DNA from: Prochlorococcus marinus str. MIT 9301
GTDB lineage: Bacteria > Cyanobacteriota > Cyanobacteriia > PCC-6307 > Cyanobiaceae
Assembly (NCBI RefSeq): GCF_000015965.1
Contig: NC_009091.1
Location: forward strand, 1,054,001 to 1,118,000
Length of the DNA: 64,000 bases
Direction of reading: 5' to 3'
Positions 16,531 to 24,482 of this stretch are shown in pieces. The notes beneath the pieces are model-generated. The model saw nothing but the letters and a program-made list of their open reading frames with translations. It was not told where the DNA came from and made no database searches. A program made the position numbers and the translations under genes. Position 1 is the stretch's first letter. Each line of letters begins with the position of its first letter.

Positions 16531-16779
16531 ATGGAGAAATTTACTCTTATAAATAAGGACAGATCAAGAATAAAAGTCTTTGAACCATTTGAAGTTGTTT
16601 CCAAGCCTTCGCCAAGCATTGATGCAATGATGATTTCTTACGGGTGTGTCTATAAGAGAAGTAGTAAACCAGTTATGAGAGGTTCACGAGTAGAAACTAT
16701 TGAAGATGCAAGAAAGGAATATAAGCAGTTATTGGAAGAGGGTTGGAAGAAGACAAATATTTTTAGAAGTTATTTTTAA
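16531..16779 (+). CDS. DUF1651-like small protein
   Basis: An 82-residue protein, MEKFTLINKDRSRIKVFEPF through EDARKEYKQLLEEGWKK, with the C-terminal pattern (A/E)R..Y..LL..GW(K/R)(K/R) seen in other DUF1651-type genes here (25357-25602, 41854-42123). I chose ATG 16531 because the decayed paralogue at 28120 begins at the same residue. The frame extends up to ATG 16474, which would add a hydrophobic N-terminus. The function is unknown. It is the first gene after remnant A. Confidence 0.7.
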   Translation: MEKFTLINKDRSRIKVFEPFEVVSKPSPSIDAMMISYGCVYKRSSKPVMRGSRVETIEDARKEYKQLLEEGWKKTNIFRSYF

Positions 16780-16841
16780 TTAAAAAAACATTTGCATAAT
16801 TTCTTAAAACTGGTAATTTTAGTGGACTTGAATAAGTTCAA

Positions 16842-17057
16842 ATGCAAGATCAAAGAATTGAAAAGATAGCAGCTGTTGCAGTAAACATAACTAAAGTGCT
16901 AGTAATCATTTATCTAGGCTTCGTAGAAGTATTTAAAATTGGTAAATTACTCAGAGAGAAGTTAGATGCTGAATTTGACATTTCTCGAAAATGGGCTTCA
17001 CAAGCTTATTCAATTCTAAAAAAACGACAGGCGGAACAAAAAGTAGCGAGAGTTTAA
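16842..17057 (+). CDS. Small membrane protein, 71 aa
   Basis: The 71-residue protein has one hydrophobic helix (ITKVLVIIYLGFVEVF) followed by a basic helical tail (SILKKRQAEQKVARV). It starts at ATG 16842, 62 bp after the DUF1651-like gene. No known family is recognised. It is cargo between tRNA remnants A and B. Confidence 0.55.
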   Translation: MQDQRIEKIAAVAVNITKVLVIIYLGFVEVFKIGKLLREKLDAEFDISRKWASQAYSILKKRQAEQKVARV

Positions 17058-17196
17058 AATTTTTTGCTATAAATTAACTGAGGCCAAACCTCGTCAGCAC
17101 ACTCTACGTTTGCTGCAAGACATAGATTGATTCAATATAGTTGCGAGTCAATTTAATAACCCTTTCAGTAGTTGGAATTTCTGGAGGGGTTTCTTG

Positions 17197-17319
17197 TTAC
17201 TGATATTTATTGAGTAGGCGATTATAAATTACCAACAATACTATTACTCCAACTATTCCATAAGTTGCATGGGCTGGATCATGATGATTCTGCCAAATCT
17301 CCTGTAAAAATTCCTTCAA
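17197..17319 (-). CDS. Possible small membrane protein, 40 aa (TTG start)
   Basis: The minus strand encodes about 40 residues with EIWQNHHDPAHATYGIVG followed by a hydrophobic helix (VIVLLVIYN) and NRLLNKYQ. The sequence looks genuine, but no ATG is available and the start would be TTG, so it may be a gene that lost its start. The rest of 17058-17396 shows nothing else I can support. Confidence 0.4.
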   Translation of the reverse strand: MKEFLQEIWQNHHDPAHATYGIVGVIVLLVIYNRLLNKYQ

Positions 17320-17396
17320 TACTTAATAGCTATTACCCAATGAGGATAACACTTATGAGATTTTTCTCTAATTAATTGTAATTTTCTGCTATTTTT

Positions 17397-18779
17397 TTAC
17401 CAAAATTTAAATATGCTCTCTTTCTCTACAAAATTCCCGCAACTATTAGTATTTTCAGCTTCAACTGGAATTTCACTATTTAACGACCTTAAAATATCTA
17501 CGATTGAGATGGCAAAATTTAAATTCTGAGCTCTACCCTCGTCTCCAGGTAAACTCCAGGTATTCACTCCAACTACCTCACCATTGCTATTTACCAAAGG
17601 GCCTCCGCTATTACCAGGACTTATAGCTGCATCTGTTTGTATAAGAGTCACATAATATGGGACTACGTCTTCTAAATCACTTGATGGTTGTCTCACTGCA
17701 CTTACAATCCCTCTAGTCACTGTTCCCGCTAAACCTAAAGGAGATCCAAGAGCAATTACATTTTGACCAGGTCTTGGATATTTACTAAAACAAAGAGGAA
17801 GAGCTTTTGAATTCTTAGTGTTATTTGATTGTATTAATGCGAAATCAAGCTTTGAGTCTACATAAATAACTTCACCTTGATCTTTTAACCCATTATCTCC
17901 AGAGATAGTGAATTCTTTATCTCCACCGGCAACTACGTGCATATTAGTAACAATAAGTCCTGTATTATTTATAAAAAAGCCACTTCCTAATCCAGAATCT
18001 CCCTCTAATTTGACTACTGATGGAAGAGTTATAGATGCTATTTCCTCTATATCAAGTTTTTTTGAACTAATTGAGGCTCGAGCTATTTCATATTTAGGTT
18101 TGTTCCACTCTTTTGTATCCTTTTGGAATAATAGTTTTAAATTTTTTATTGTTTCATCACCTATAGGGATAAATTTATCTGCTAAACCACTATTTGGGAT
18201 AGCTTTAATTTGTAAATTAATAGATTCATTCTCACCTATATTCTTTATTCTTTTTGCAAATCCATAAGGGAATTGAAATTCACCTCTACTACCTCTTAAT
18301 CTAAACCTCTTGTCTCCAACAAATATCTCAATAAAACCAGGAAAATCGTAATATCTAGCACTTTCATAAGTACATGTCCAAAAACCACAACCACCCCAAG
18401 TTAATATTCTTCCTTCTAATTTGTTGGTATTCCATTTCGTGACATAACTTTTAACTGCTCCGGTACTAAAATCAGAAACATAATCCCTATCAAAAATTGT
18501 TAATTCATATGAATTTCTAAGAGATGATTTGTATTTTATGATTTTGGACCAAGCAATCTTAGGATTTTTCTTTTTCCAATCGACATCTTTTTCATATTCA
18601 ATAACTTCTAAACCTGTATCTTCATCAATAACTACATTTCGCAGGTATTTCTCACTACATCTTTTTTTATTTTTGTGAACAGGTGAATCACAATTAATCT
18701 TTACGGCTAATAATTCTTGAGCATTAAAAAAAGAGCCAAACCCCAAAACAATTACTAAAAGTATTAATTTTCTCATCAA
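17397..18779 (-). CDS. Secreted trypsin-like serine protease (HtrA-type domain)
   Basis: The 460-residue protein begins with a hydrophobic signal (LILLVIVLGFGSFFNA). Its first 240 or so residues are of no family I know and hold paired Cys (CGFWTC). The C-terminal half is an S1C protease domain with His281 (VTNMHVVAGG), Asp312 (SKLDFALI) and Ser391 (SPGNSGGPL), the full triad. No PDZ domain follows, unlike DegP/HtrA housekeeping proteases. It is probably periplasmic or extracellular and lies between tRNA remnants A and B, so it is likely acquired cargo. Confidence 0.88.
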   Translation of the reverse strand: MMRKLILLVIVLGFGSFFNAQELLAVKINCDSPVHKNKKRCSEKYLRNVVIDEDTGLEVIEYEKDVDWKKKNPKIAWSKIIKYKSSLRNSYELTIFDRDYVSDFSTGAVKSYVTKWNTNKLEGRILTWGGCGFWTCTYESARYYDFPGFIEIFVGDKRFRLRGSRGEFQFPYGFAKRIKNIGENESINLQIKAIPNSGLADKFIPIGDETIKNLKLLFQKDTKEWNKPKYEIARASISSKKLDIEEIASITLPSVVKLEGDSGLGSGFFINNTGLIVTNMHVVAGGDKEFTISGDNGLKDQGEVIYVDSKLDFALIQSNNTKNSKALPLCFSKYPRPGQNVIALGSPLGLAGTVTRGIVSAVRQPSSDLEDVVPYYVTLIQTDAAISPGNSGGPLVNSNGEVVGVNTWSLPGDEGRAQNLNFAISIVDILRSLNSEIPVEAENTNSCGNFVEKESIFKFW

Positions 18780-19017
18780 ATAGATTTTCTTTTATTGATA
18801 TTATCTGTATTTAATTTAATTGTCCCTCTTTTGTTAAGAGCAGCTTAAGCAAACAAAAAGTCAATTTAAAAATCAGAGCTAAGAGTAAAGCCAGAAAATA
18901 AATAATCCTAATTAAAACTAATTATAACCATCAAAATCTTGTCTCCAATTACCTGCTAAAACTAGTATTTCCTCAGAACATAACAAATGTCTTATAGATT
19001 TCTCAGAAGTTAGTACT

Positions 19018-19066
19018 AGTGCTTTGGGAGTACTATATCGTAGGTTCGAATCCTGTCGCTCCGACT
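19018..19066 (+). pseudogene. tRNA-Pro 3' remnant B
   Basis: Contains a foldable anticodon arm (AGTGC, loop TTTGGGA, GTACT), the T arm (GTAGGTTCGAATCCTGT) and acceptor 3' strand CGCTCCGA, but no 5' half. Differences from the other copies show independent drift. A weak, decayed version of the terminator hairpin follows at about 19085-19110. Confidence 0.85.
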
Positions 19067-19138
19067 CTTAAAAACTAAGTTATATTAGTTGGTCATCCAG
19101 ACTAGCTATTTTAATGGGGAAATTCACTTTACTCTCTT

Positions 19139-19160
19139 GATATCAGTTTGATGTCAAATG
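19139..19160 (+). repeat. 11-bp-period repeats R3 after remnant B
   Basis: GATATCAGTTT is followed directly by GATGTCAAATG, two imperfect units with an 11-bp period beginning 76 bp after the acceptor G of remnant B. The spacing matches that at the other remnants. Confidence 0.5.
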
Positions 19161-19299
19161 CATCTTGGCAGAGTCAAAATCTTTTTTAATAGTTGTCAAT
19201 AATAATAAGTATCTATTTTGCTTCTCAAAAACAGTATCTATTTATGCAAGGTGATTTATAATTTCATAATTAATTTATTGATCTAACTTACAAAAAAGT

Positions 19300-19929
19300 A
19301 TGAATATTAAGATTAATCCAAAATTTTTATTTCCTACCCAATATTGGGAAGTTGAATTAAAAGAAAGTATAAAAGAATTGCAAAATGAGTCATATATAAT
19401 TAAGAAAAATGATCAGGAAGGGGTTATAAAAAGTAATACTGGTTTAAACGGATATCACTCTAAAGATATAAGGAATTTTGAAAATATCCCAAAAATCAAT
19501 AAGTTGATGTTTGAGATAGCTAATTGTGTTAATTCAATTCATCAAGTCAGTAGAAGGGGGAAACTTAATTTGGCTAATTTTTGGATAAATATTAGTGGGA
19601 AAGGAGCCTCTAATTCTCCTCATGTACATTCCGGCAATAATTATTCGGGTGTTTTTTTTATAAAAATACCTAAAGAAATGAGTGGAGGAAGATTTCTTTT
19701 TTATAGAAATTTTAATGATGCAGCATTAAATTCAATGGCTTACATGGGTCAATTTAAAGATGGTTATAAAATGCAGTCCTATGATTATCCGATTATCACA
19801 ATTCCTCCAAAAGAAAATATGTTGTTAGTTTTCCCTTCTTGGGTTCCTCATGCAGTAGAGACAAATTTATCTGATGAGGACCGTATAAGTCTTTCATTTA
19901 ACTTTATTTTAAATAGATCTTTGCCCTGA
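19300..19929 (+). CDS. Putative 2OG-Fe(II) oxygenase (TIGR02466-like)
   Basis: The 209 residues resemble the short 2-oxoglutarate oxygenases also carried by cyanophages. Ligands appear in NSPHVHSGNNYSGVFF (His108, His110) and SWVPHAVETN (His174), with Arg186 in EDRISLSFNF to hold 2-oxoglutarate. The first metal motif is HxH rather than HxD, as is usual for this group. The substrate is unknown. It is the only clear gene between remnants B and C. Confidence 0.8.
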   Translation: MNIKINPKFLFPTQYWEVELKESIKELQNESYIIKKNDQEGVIKSNTGLNGYHSKDIRNFENIPKINKLMFEIANCVNSIHQVSRRGKLNLANFWINISGKGASNSPHVHSGNNYSGVFFIKIPKEMSGGRFLFYRNFNDAALNSMAYMGQFKDGYKMQSYDYPIITIPPKENMLLVFPSWVPHAVETNLSDEDRISLSFNFILNRSLP

Positions 19930-19961
19930 AAAATTCTTCACTTATAAATAGCTAACAGCGG

Positions 19962-20075
19962 TCAAATATGGCTAATTGAAAGGTGAAATGTTATTAGTAG
20001 GGTTGCAAAAAGCATTCCTTTCAAGGCAATAGGAAATACCCAAATACCAATAAATCTATGGTCAAAAAATCTCAA
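19962..20075 (-). CDS. Possible 37-aa membrane peptide (TTG start)
   Basis: A minus-strand frame encodes DHRFIGIWVFPIALKGMLFA and more hydrophobic residues to the stop at 19962. The only start is TTG. It may be a decayed small gene. The remaining bases of 19930-20412 show nothing else convincing. Confidence 0.25.
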   Translation of the reverse strand: MRFFDHRFIGIWVFPIALKGMLFATLLITFHLSISHI

Positions 20076-20412
20076 ATGATCTCACCCCTGAAAATACTTC
20101 TTAAAGAAATAAATAGGGATTCTGGTCGCTTATAAGATGGCCCACTTAAAGGGAGGATGAAATGATATTGAATTTAGATATTCGAAGTAATCAAATGACT
20201 CCATAATTTTTACTCGTAATTTCCAAAAACTATATTTTATCTCTCAAATTTCAATTGATTTAAATAGATCAAAACCTCGTATAAAATGCTTGTTAAATTT
20301 TTCTTAACTAATATTTTGATGAAAAATATTACTTTATTTGTCATATCAAACCTAGCAGAACTAATCAAAATTAGATCTTGCTTGAATACCCATTACCGCA
20401 CTATGACTGTTA

Positions 20413-20461
20413 AGTCCTTCGGGAGCACTAGGTCGCAGGTTCGAATCATGTCGCCCCGACT
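20413..20461 (+). pseudogene. tRNA-Pro 3' remnant C
   Basis: Has part of the anticodon arm (AGTCC, loop TTCGGGA, GCAC), the T arm (GCAGGTTCGAATCATGT, one mismatch) and acceptor CGCCCCGA. With the downstream 45 bp it is nearly identical to remnant A. The loop would read CGG, probably drift. No 5' tRNA half is present. Confidence 0.88.
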
Positions 20462-20484
20462 AAATCAAAACCAATTCATACTGG

Positions 20485-20508
20485 CGAGTTACCCAAACTC
20501 GTTTTTTT
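20485..20508 (+). terminator. Terminator carried with remnant C
   Basis: CGAGT (20485-20489) and ACTCG (20497-20501) flank TACCCAA and lead into seven Ts. It is homologous to the terminator after remnant A. Confidence 0.8.
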
Positions 20509-20519
20509 ATTTCATTTAC

Positions 20520-20556
20520 TCGTTGGCTCCAATGCGCCAACGAATCGCCAAAAAAT
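20520..20556 (+). repeat. Inverted plus tandem repeats R4a after remnant C
   Basis: TCGTTGGC (20520-20527) is the inverse of GCCAACGA (20536-20543), with 8 bp between. CGCCAACGAAT (20535-20545) is then repeated as CGCCAAAAAAT (20546-20556), an 11-bp period, starting 77 bp after the acceptor G. This looks like a core-plus-arm recombinase site. A related pair, R4b, lies past the next gene. Confidence 0.65.
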
Positions 20557-20634
20557 AGTTTGATCTTAATAAAGAAACAAATGTTGAATAAGTTTTTTAA
20601 ATAAAGTATTTTCTTTATAATCTTTTTTAAATTT

Positions 20635-21249
20635 ATGTCTGCCTTAAAATCTTTTGCTGCTTTATCGATCGCATCAATGAGTATTTTGCCTTTAACTCCA
20701 GAATTAAAAGCGGATGATTATGAAAAAGGATTTTATGGCACTATCGGTGCAGGTGCTGGTACTTTTTCTGATTTACTTTTAGTAGGAACTCCATTCGCAT
20801 TAGCTTTTGATCCCGGATTTAGTTATGAAGGAAGCTTCGGATATGACTTTGGAAAGCACTTTAGAGCAGATGTTAGTTATACAAATACAATCTCAACTAT
20901 AGTTACTGACCATCAAGCTAAGTTCGGTTCAATAATCCTAAATGGATATATAGATCTTCCAATTGAGGATACAAAATGGACTCCATTTATAGGAGCAGGA
21001 TATGGTTCAACAAATGTGGATGCAGTAAATTTATGTACTGCCGGAGGCACAGATGACTGTACAGATGACGTTGCTACCTACAGCTTAAGTGGAGGTATAA
21101 GTTATGCTCTAAATTCAGATACTGACATAACAGGGAAAATAACATACTTGGGATTTGACACAATTAACGTAACTGATGATGGGACACTTGTAACTGTTAC
21201 CGAATCTGAAACGCTTTCAGCTCATATAGGAGTGAAATTTAAGTTTTAA
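20635..21249 (+). CDS. Small outer-membrane beta-barrel protein
   Basis: The 204-residue protein has a signal peptide (cleavage near PELKA-DD) and an eight-strand-like barrel of the OmpA/opacity type. Alternating Gly/aromatic strands include GFYGTIGAGAGTFSD, YEGSFGYDFGKHFRADVSY and WTPFIGAGYGST. It ends in HIGVKFKF, the outer-membrane insertion signal. Two Cys (LCTAGGTDDCTDD) could form a surface-loop disulfide. It lies between repeats R4a and R4b, so it is a one-gene cassette. Confidence 0.85.
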   Translation: MSALKSFAALSIASMSILPLTPELKADDYEKGFYGTIGAGAGTFSDLLLVGTPFALAFDPGFSYEGSFGYDFGKHFRADVSYTNTISTIVTDHQAKFGSIILNGYIDLPIEDTKWTPFIGAGYGSTNVDAVNLCTAGGTDDCTDDVATYSLSGGISYALNSDTDITGKITYLGFDTINVTDDGTLVTVTESETLSAHIGVKFKF

Positions 21250-21272
21250 AAGACAATTTATTCTTAAATAAT

Positions 21273-21294
21273 CGCCAACGAATAGCCAACAAAT
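21273..21294 (+). repeat. 11-bp-period repeats R4b
   Basis: CGCCAACGAAT followed by AGCCAACAAAT, the same unit family as R4a. It lies 24 bp after the barrel gene and 152 bp before the acceptor G of remnant D, almost the same distance as R1b to remnant A (154 bp). Confidence 0.65.
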
Positions 21295-21379
21295 ATCATA
21301 TAAAAGAACTAATAAATTAAGTTAGAATTAAATTTTTCTAATTATAACCATATAGAACTAATGCTATTTTCATTAAATA

Positions 21380-21428
21380 AGTGCTTTGGGAGCACAGGGT
21401 TGTAGGTTGGAATCCTGTCGCCCCGACT
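21380..21428 (+). pseudogene. tRNA-Pro 3' remnant D
   Basis: Contains the anticodon arm AGTGC, loop TTTGGGA, GCAC, a T arm with one change (TTGGAATC) and acceptor CGCCCCGA. No 5' half is present. It is the last of four remnants, right before the core gene block that starts with the flavoprotein. Confidence 0.87.
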
Positions 21429-21448
21429 CTTTAAATGCAAGTTGTACT

Positions 21449-21472
21449 AGCGAGTTACCCAGACCCGCTTTT
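21449..21472 (+). terminator. Degenerate terminator after remnant D
   Basis: AGCGAGT (21449-21455) and ACCCGCT (21463-21469) with one mismatch, then four Ts. It matches the hairpins after remnants A and C. Confidence 0.6.
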
Positions 21473-21486
21473 ATATTGCAAAAATA

Positions 21487-21518
21487 TGACCACTCGAAAC
21501 TTGGTCAGATAGTGATCA
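21487..21518 (+). repeat. Inverted plus tandem repeats after remnant D
   Basis: TGACCA (21487) inverted to TGGTCA (21502), which recurs as TGATCA 11 bp later (21513). It begins 77 bp after the acceptor G if the direct unit is counted. The pattern copies that at remnant C with a different unit sequence. Confidence 0.45.
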
Positions 21519-21596
21519 AGAATTTATTTTTACATTAATCTAATTTTTTTTATAAAGAACGTAATTAACTATTTAATTAAGGATTAAATATCCCTA

Positions 21597-23351
21597 TTAC
21601 TCAAGCAGTTTATTTCTAATATCCTCTTCTCTTTTTGCATTTTTAACAATTATTTTTTGTTCCTTATTTAATTCTTTTAGAGGTACTTTAGAGATTTTCA
21701 AATTATTATCATCATCCATGCTTACTACACAATTAAATTTAAATAAGGGGTCAAGTAAGGGAAAATCACTTCTTTGATGTGCGCCCCTACTCTCATTTCT
21801 TTGTAATGCCGAAATAATTGTTGCTTTTGCACTAAACAAAGAAGATTGTAAATCAAAGATCAATGCTAGATCTTCGCAATTATACTGATCAATTCTTACA
21901 TCAACATCACTAAGTTTTGTTTTGATACTTTCTATTTTTGATAACCCCTTTAAAAGTAATGTCTCGTTTTTAATCACCCCACAATATTTCCACATTATTA
22001 ATCGCAATTCATTTTGAAGAGGCCTCACCAATTCATTACCATTTTTAATAAACTTATTAATATTTTGATGGGCAATGGCGATGGCTTTATTTGATCTCAT
22101 TTGCTGAGCTAAATTTTTTGAATATTTTGAGGCTGCAATACCAGCACGTCTTCCAAAAATAATAATTTCTGCTAACGAATTACCACCCAAACGATTAGCT
22201 CCATGAAGTCCTCCTGCAACTTCACCAGCCGCAAAAAGACCCTCTACAGAAGTGGATAAATCCTCAGGATTAACTAAAATTCCGCCCATAGAATAGTGAG
22301 CAGTTGGCGCAACTTCCATTGGTGATTTTGAAATGTCAAGCATTTGAGCTTCAAGAAATTGTCTGTATATGCTTGGAAGTTTTTCAATAATGAACTCTTT
22401 ACTTTTATGGCTTATATCAAGAAAAACACCACCATTTTTGGTTCCTCTGCCTTCAATTATTTCTGTATAGTTAGCAATTGCTACTCTGTCTCTCGTAGAT
22501 AATTCCATCCTTTTCGGATCATATTCTCTCATAAATCTTTCGCCTTTATTATTTATTAACTTTCCACCCTCACCTCTTACCGCTTCAGTAACCAAAGTAC
22601 CCTCAATTTCTTCGGGTAAGACCATTCCAGAAGGGTGGAATTGCACCATTTCCATATCTATTAATTCACATCCTCCTTTTAGACTTAAATAATAACCATC
22701 ACCTGTATTTTCATTTTTTCTAGATGAACTTTTTTTCCATAATCTTGTATGCCCTCCTGTACATAAAATAACCGCATCTGCTAAGTGCACAGTCCTCTCT
22801 GAAGTAGACAAATTAAATGACATTGCTCCAAAGCATGTATTTTCCCTAATCAATAATTCAGTTACATATTGATTGTCATAGATGGGAATCTTTAAATCAT
22901 CTGATTTTTTTAAGAGAGTTTTTAAAATTGATAATCCAGTAAAATCACCTGAATAACAAGTTCTGCGATATTTGTGCGCACCAAAAAATCTTTGATCTAG
23001 TTCACCATTTTTTAATTTTGCAAAGTTAGCTCCCCATTTATCTATTTCTTTTACTAGTGATGGTGATTCTTTAGCCATTATTTCAACCTTTAAAGGATCC
23101 CCAATGCCATAACCCTCTAAATAAGTATCAATAAAATGCTGTTCCCATGAATCTTCTTTATCTAAGTTGCCTAAAGCAGCATTTATGCCTCCTGCCGCTA
23201 AGACGGTATGAGCATCAGTCTTCGGTCTTTTTCCTAGAATACATACATCGAGACCAGATTTTTTTATTTCAATAGCAGATCTTAAACCAGCTCCACCGCA
23301 TCCAATCACGAGAACATTTGATATCTGAGTGAGGTGCTCTTTAACAGGCAA
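21597..23351 (-). CDS. Succinate dehydrogenase/fumarate reductase flavoprotein subunit
   Basis: The 584-residue FAD_binding_2 protein has the dinucleotide motif VIGCGGAGLRSA (15-26) and HTVLAAGGINAALGN, with His48 at the position of covalent FAD attachment in SdhA/FrdA. Substrate-site motifs are MVQFHPSGM, TEAVRGEGG, TRDRVA, TAHYSMGGI and GANRLGGNSL. It could also be named L-aspartate oxidase-like, but the attachment His and C-terminal domain fit the SDH/FRD A subunit. No iron-sulfur subunit is adjacent here. Confidence 0.85.
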   Translation of the reverse strand: MPVKEHLTQISNVLVIGCGGAGLRSAIEIKKSGLDVCILGKRPKTDAHTVLAAGGINAALGNLDKEDSWEQHFIDTYLEGYGIGDPLKVEIMAKESPSLVKEIDKWGANFAKLKNGELDQRFFGAHKYRRTCYSGDFTGLSILKTLLKKSDDLKIPIYDNQYVTELLIRENTCFGAMSFNLSTSERTVHLADAVILCTGGHTRLWKKSSSRKNENTGDGYYLSLKGGCELIDMEMVQFHPSGMVLPEEIEGTLVTEAVRGEGGKLINNKGERFMREYDPKRMELSTRDRVAIANYTEIIEGRGTKNGGVFLDISHKSKEFIIEKLPSIYRQFLEAQMLDISKSPMEVAPTAHYSMGGILVNPEDLSTSVEGLFAAGEVAGGLHGANRLGGNSLAEIIIFGRRAGIAASKYSKNLAQQMRSNKAIAIAHQNINKFIKNGNELVRPLQNELRLIMWKYCGVIKNETLLLKGLSKIESIKTKLSDVDVRIDQYNCEDLALIFDLQSSLFSAKATIISALQRNESRGAHQRSDFPLLDPLFKFNCVVSMDDDNNLKISKVPLKELNKEQKIIVKNAKREEDIRNKLLE

Positions 23352-23551
23352 TTTTAAGTTAATTTAGTAATTTAATTTTAACTCTTTGCTTTCGAAAGAC
23401 ATAAATAATTCTAAAATTCTAAATGTGGTCAAAAAGTGGAGTAAACCTGCACTTGGTGGTTTAGTTCCTTATCAATGACCCAAAAAATAAATTTTTAACC
23501 TATTTAGCCTTTTTATTTTTTAAGATATACAAAATCCAGAAACCTAACAAA

Positions 23552-23806
23552 ATGAGTAAATTTAAAGATAACTTTTCAAGCGAAAGCTTTTACCCAGATA
23601 GTAATTATTATCTTGACCAAGACGATACTTCTCAAGAGAAACCAATTTCAGACGACCAAAAATCCAATATGGGGGAGAATTTTGAATGGCCAAATACCTA
23701 TTGGTTCATTGCTGAAAGAACAAATGGAAGACTTGCAATGATAGGTTTCATGGCTGTCATTATTAATTACAGCTTATTTGGATGGATAGCTTATCCAATC
23801 CTTTAA
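23552..23806 (+). CDS. hli: High-light-inducible protein (HLIP), 84 aa
   Basis: The C-terminal 40 residues (TYWFIAERTNGRLAMIGFMA) carry the chlorophyll-binding helix signature ExxNGRxAMxGF, ending SLFGWIAYPIL. A polar, acidic N-terminal extension of about 45 residues precedes it. HLIPs are one-helix relatives of the LHC family that protect photosystems and handle chlorophyll. The stop abuts the ATG of the next small gene (23807), so they are co-transcribed. Confidence 0.9.
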   Translation: MSKFKDNFSSESFYPDSNYYLDQDDTSQEKPISDDQKSNMGENFEWPNTYWFIAERTNGRLAMIGFMAVIINYSLFGWIAYPIL

Positions 23807-24034
23807 ATGAGTAATTCTAATTTTGACAAAAATGGTTTAGATAAGTCTGGAACACATTGGCTTCAATATGCTGCGTTTGTTTTAACTGCATTTGCTATTT
23901 ATTTTGGCTGGGCATTTTTCAATGATTCCAATTTCCATCAGTTCTCTGTAAAAATATTCAAGTTCTGGAATTGTAATGGATACAACCCATTAAGTTATTG
24001 CTTGATGCGTTGGAAAGTAAACTTTTATCCTTAA
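23807..24034 (+). CDS. Small membrane protein downstream of hli
   Basis: A 75-residue protein starting immediately after the hli stop, with one hydrophobic helix (WLQYAAFVLTAFAIYFGWAFF). The part after about residue 42 (FHQFSVKIFKFWNCNGYNP) is less typical and may reflect a frameshift that extended the frame. The translational coupling to hli suggests a thylakoid role; that is inference. Confidence 0.55.
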   Translation: MSNSNFDKNGLDKSGTHWLQYAAFVLTAFAIYFGWAFFNDSNFHQFSVKIFKFWNCNGYNPLSYCLMRWKVNFYP

Positions 24035-24136
24035 AAAAGTAATGGATACTAGTTCTTACTAGTTGGTTAATTCAAATAGATCAAGGTTAAAAGGGTTTAT
24101 CGAAAATACAATTAATAAAGATCAATTTTTAAATAT

Positions 24137-24283
24137 ATGGTTATTGATACTGAGAAGGTTACTTCTACTTGGGTATAAGAATTACCTGCAATAACAACCA
24201 GAGAAGAATTAAATAAAGATGCAGCTAGAGAAGAATGGAAGGAATTAATTGCTCAGGGTTGGAGAAGAACAGAGGAAGACTAG
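24137..24283 (+). pseudogene. DUF1651 remnant with in-frame stop
   Basis: The frame MVIDTEKVTSTWV is interrupted by TAA at codon 14, then continues ELPAITTREELNKDAA and REEWKELIAQGWRRTEED to TAG. The C-terminal pattern EEW.ELI.QGWRR is the DUF1651 hallmark. A single-base change could restore it. It stands alone between the hli pair and rluF. Confidence 0.65.
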
Positions 24284-24482
24284 ACAAAAAAAAGAGAGCT
24301 TGGGCTACTAATCCTTAATAGATGATCAAATAATACTGAATTACTAATCATTTGCGGAGCAAGTAGTAGGATTTTCATAATCTTTAAGCTATTTCTATTC
24401 CTACCAAAGTCGAAAAGTATAAATCTTTCACTTTTGCTAACCAATTTACTTTAACTTCCCAATTACTTTTATTGGCTTTTAA

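Noticed and set aside
17908-18267. 119-codon plus-strand frame inside the protease gene
   Set aside because: It is antisense to a well-supported protease with a full catalytic triad, and its product has no recognisable features.
20286-20558. A 90-codon plus-strand frame
   Set aside because: It runs through tRNA-Pro remnant C, its terminator and repeat R4a, so it is an accidental frame.
16231-21430. Four functional tRNA-Pro genes
   Set aside because: None has a D arm or 5' acceptor strand; no CGGGGCG partner strand exists upstream. They are 3' remnants only. No intact tRNA or rRNA was found in the window.
16126-21518. CRISPR array from regularly spaced repeats
   Set aside because: Repeats differ in sequence, are hundreds to thousands of bases apart with genes between, and no cas gene is present.
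24284-24482. Small minus-strand frame MKILLLAPQM
   Set aside because: About 32 residues with no supporting context and a low-complexity end; I see nothing reliable in this gap.
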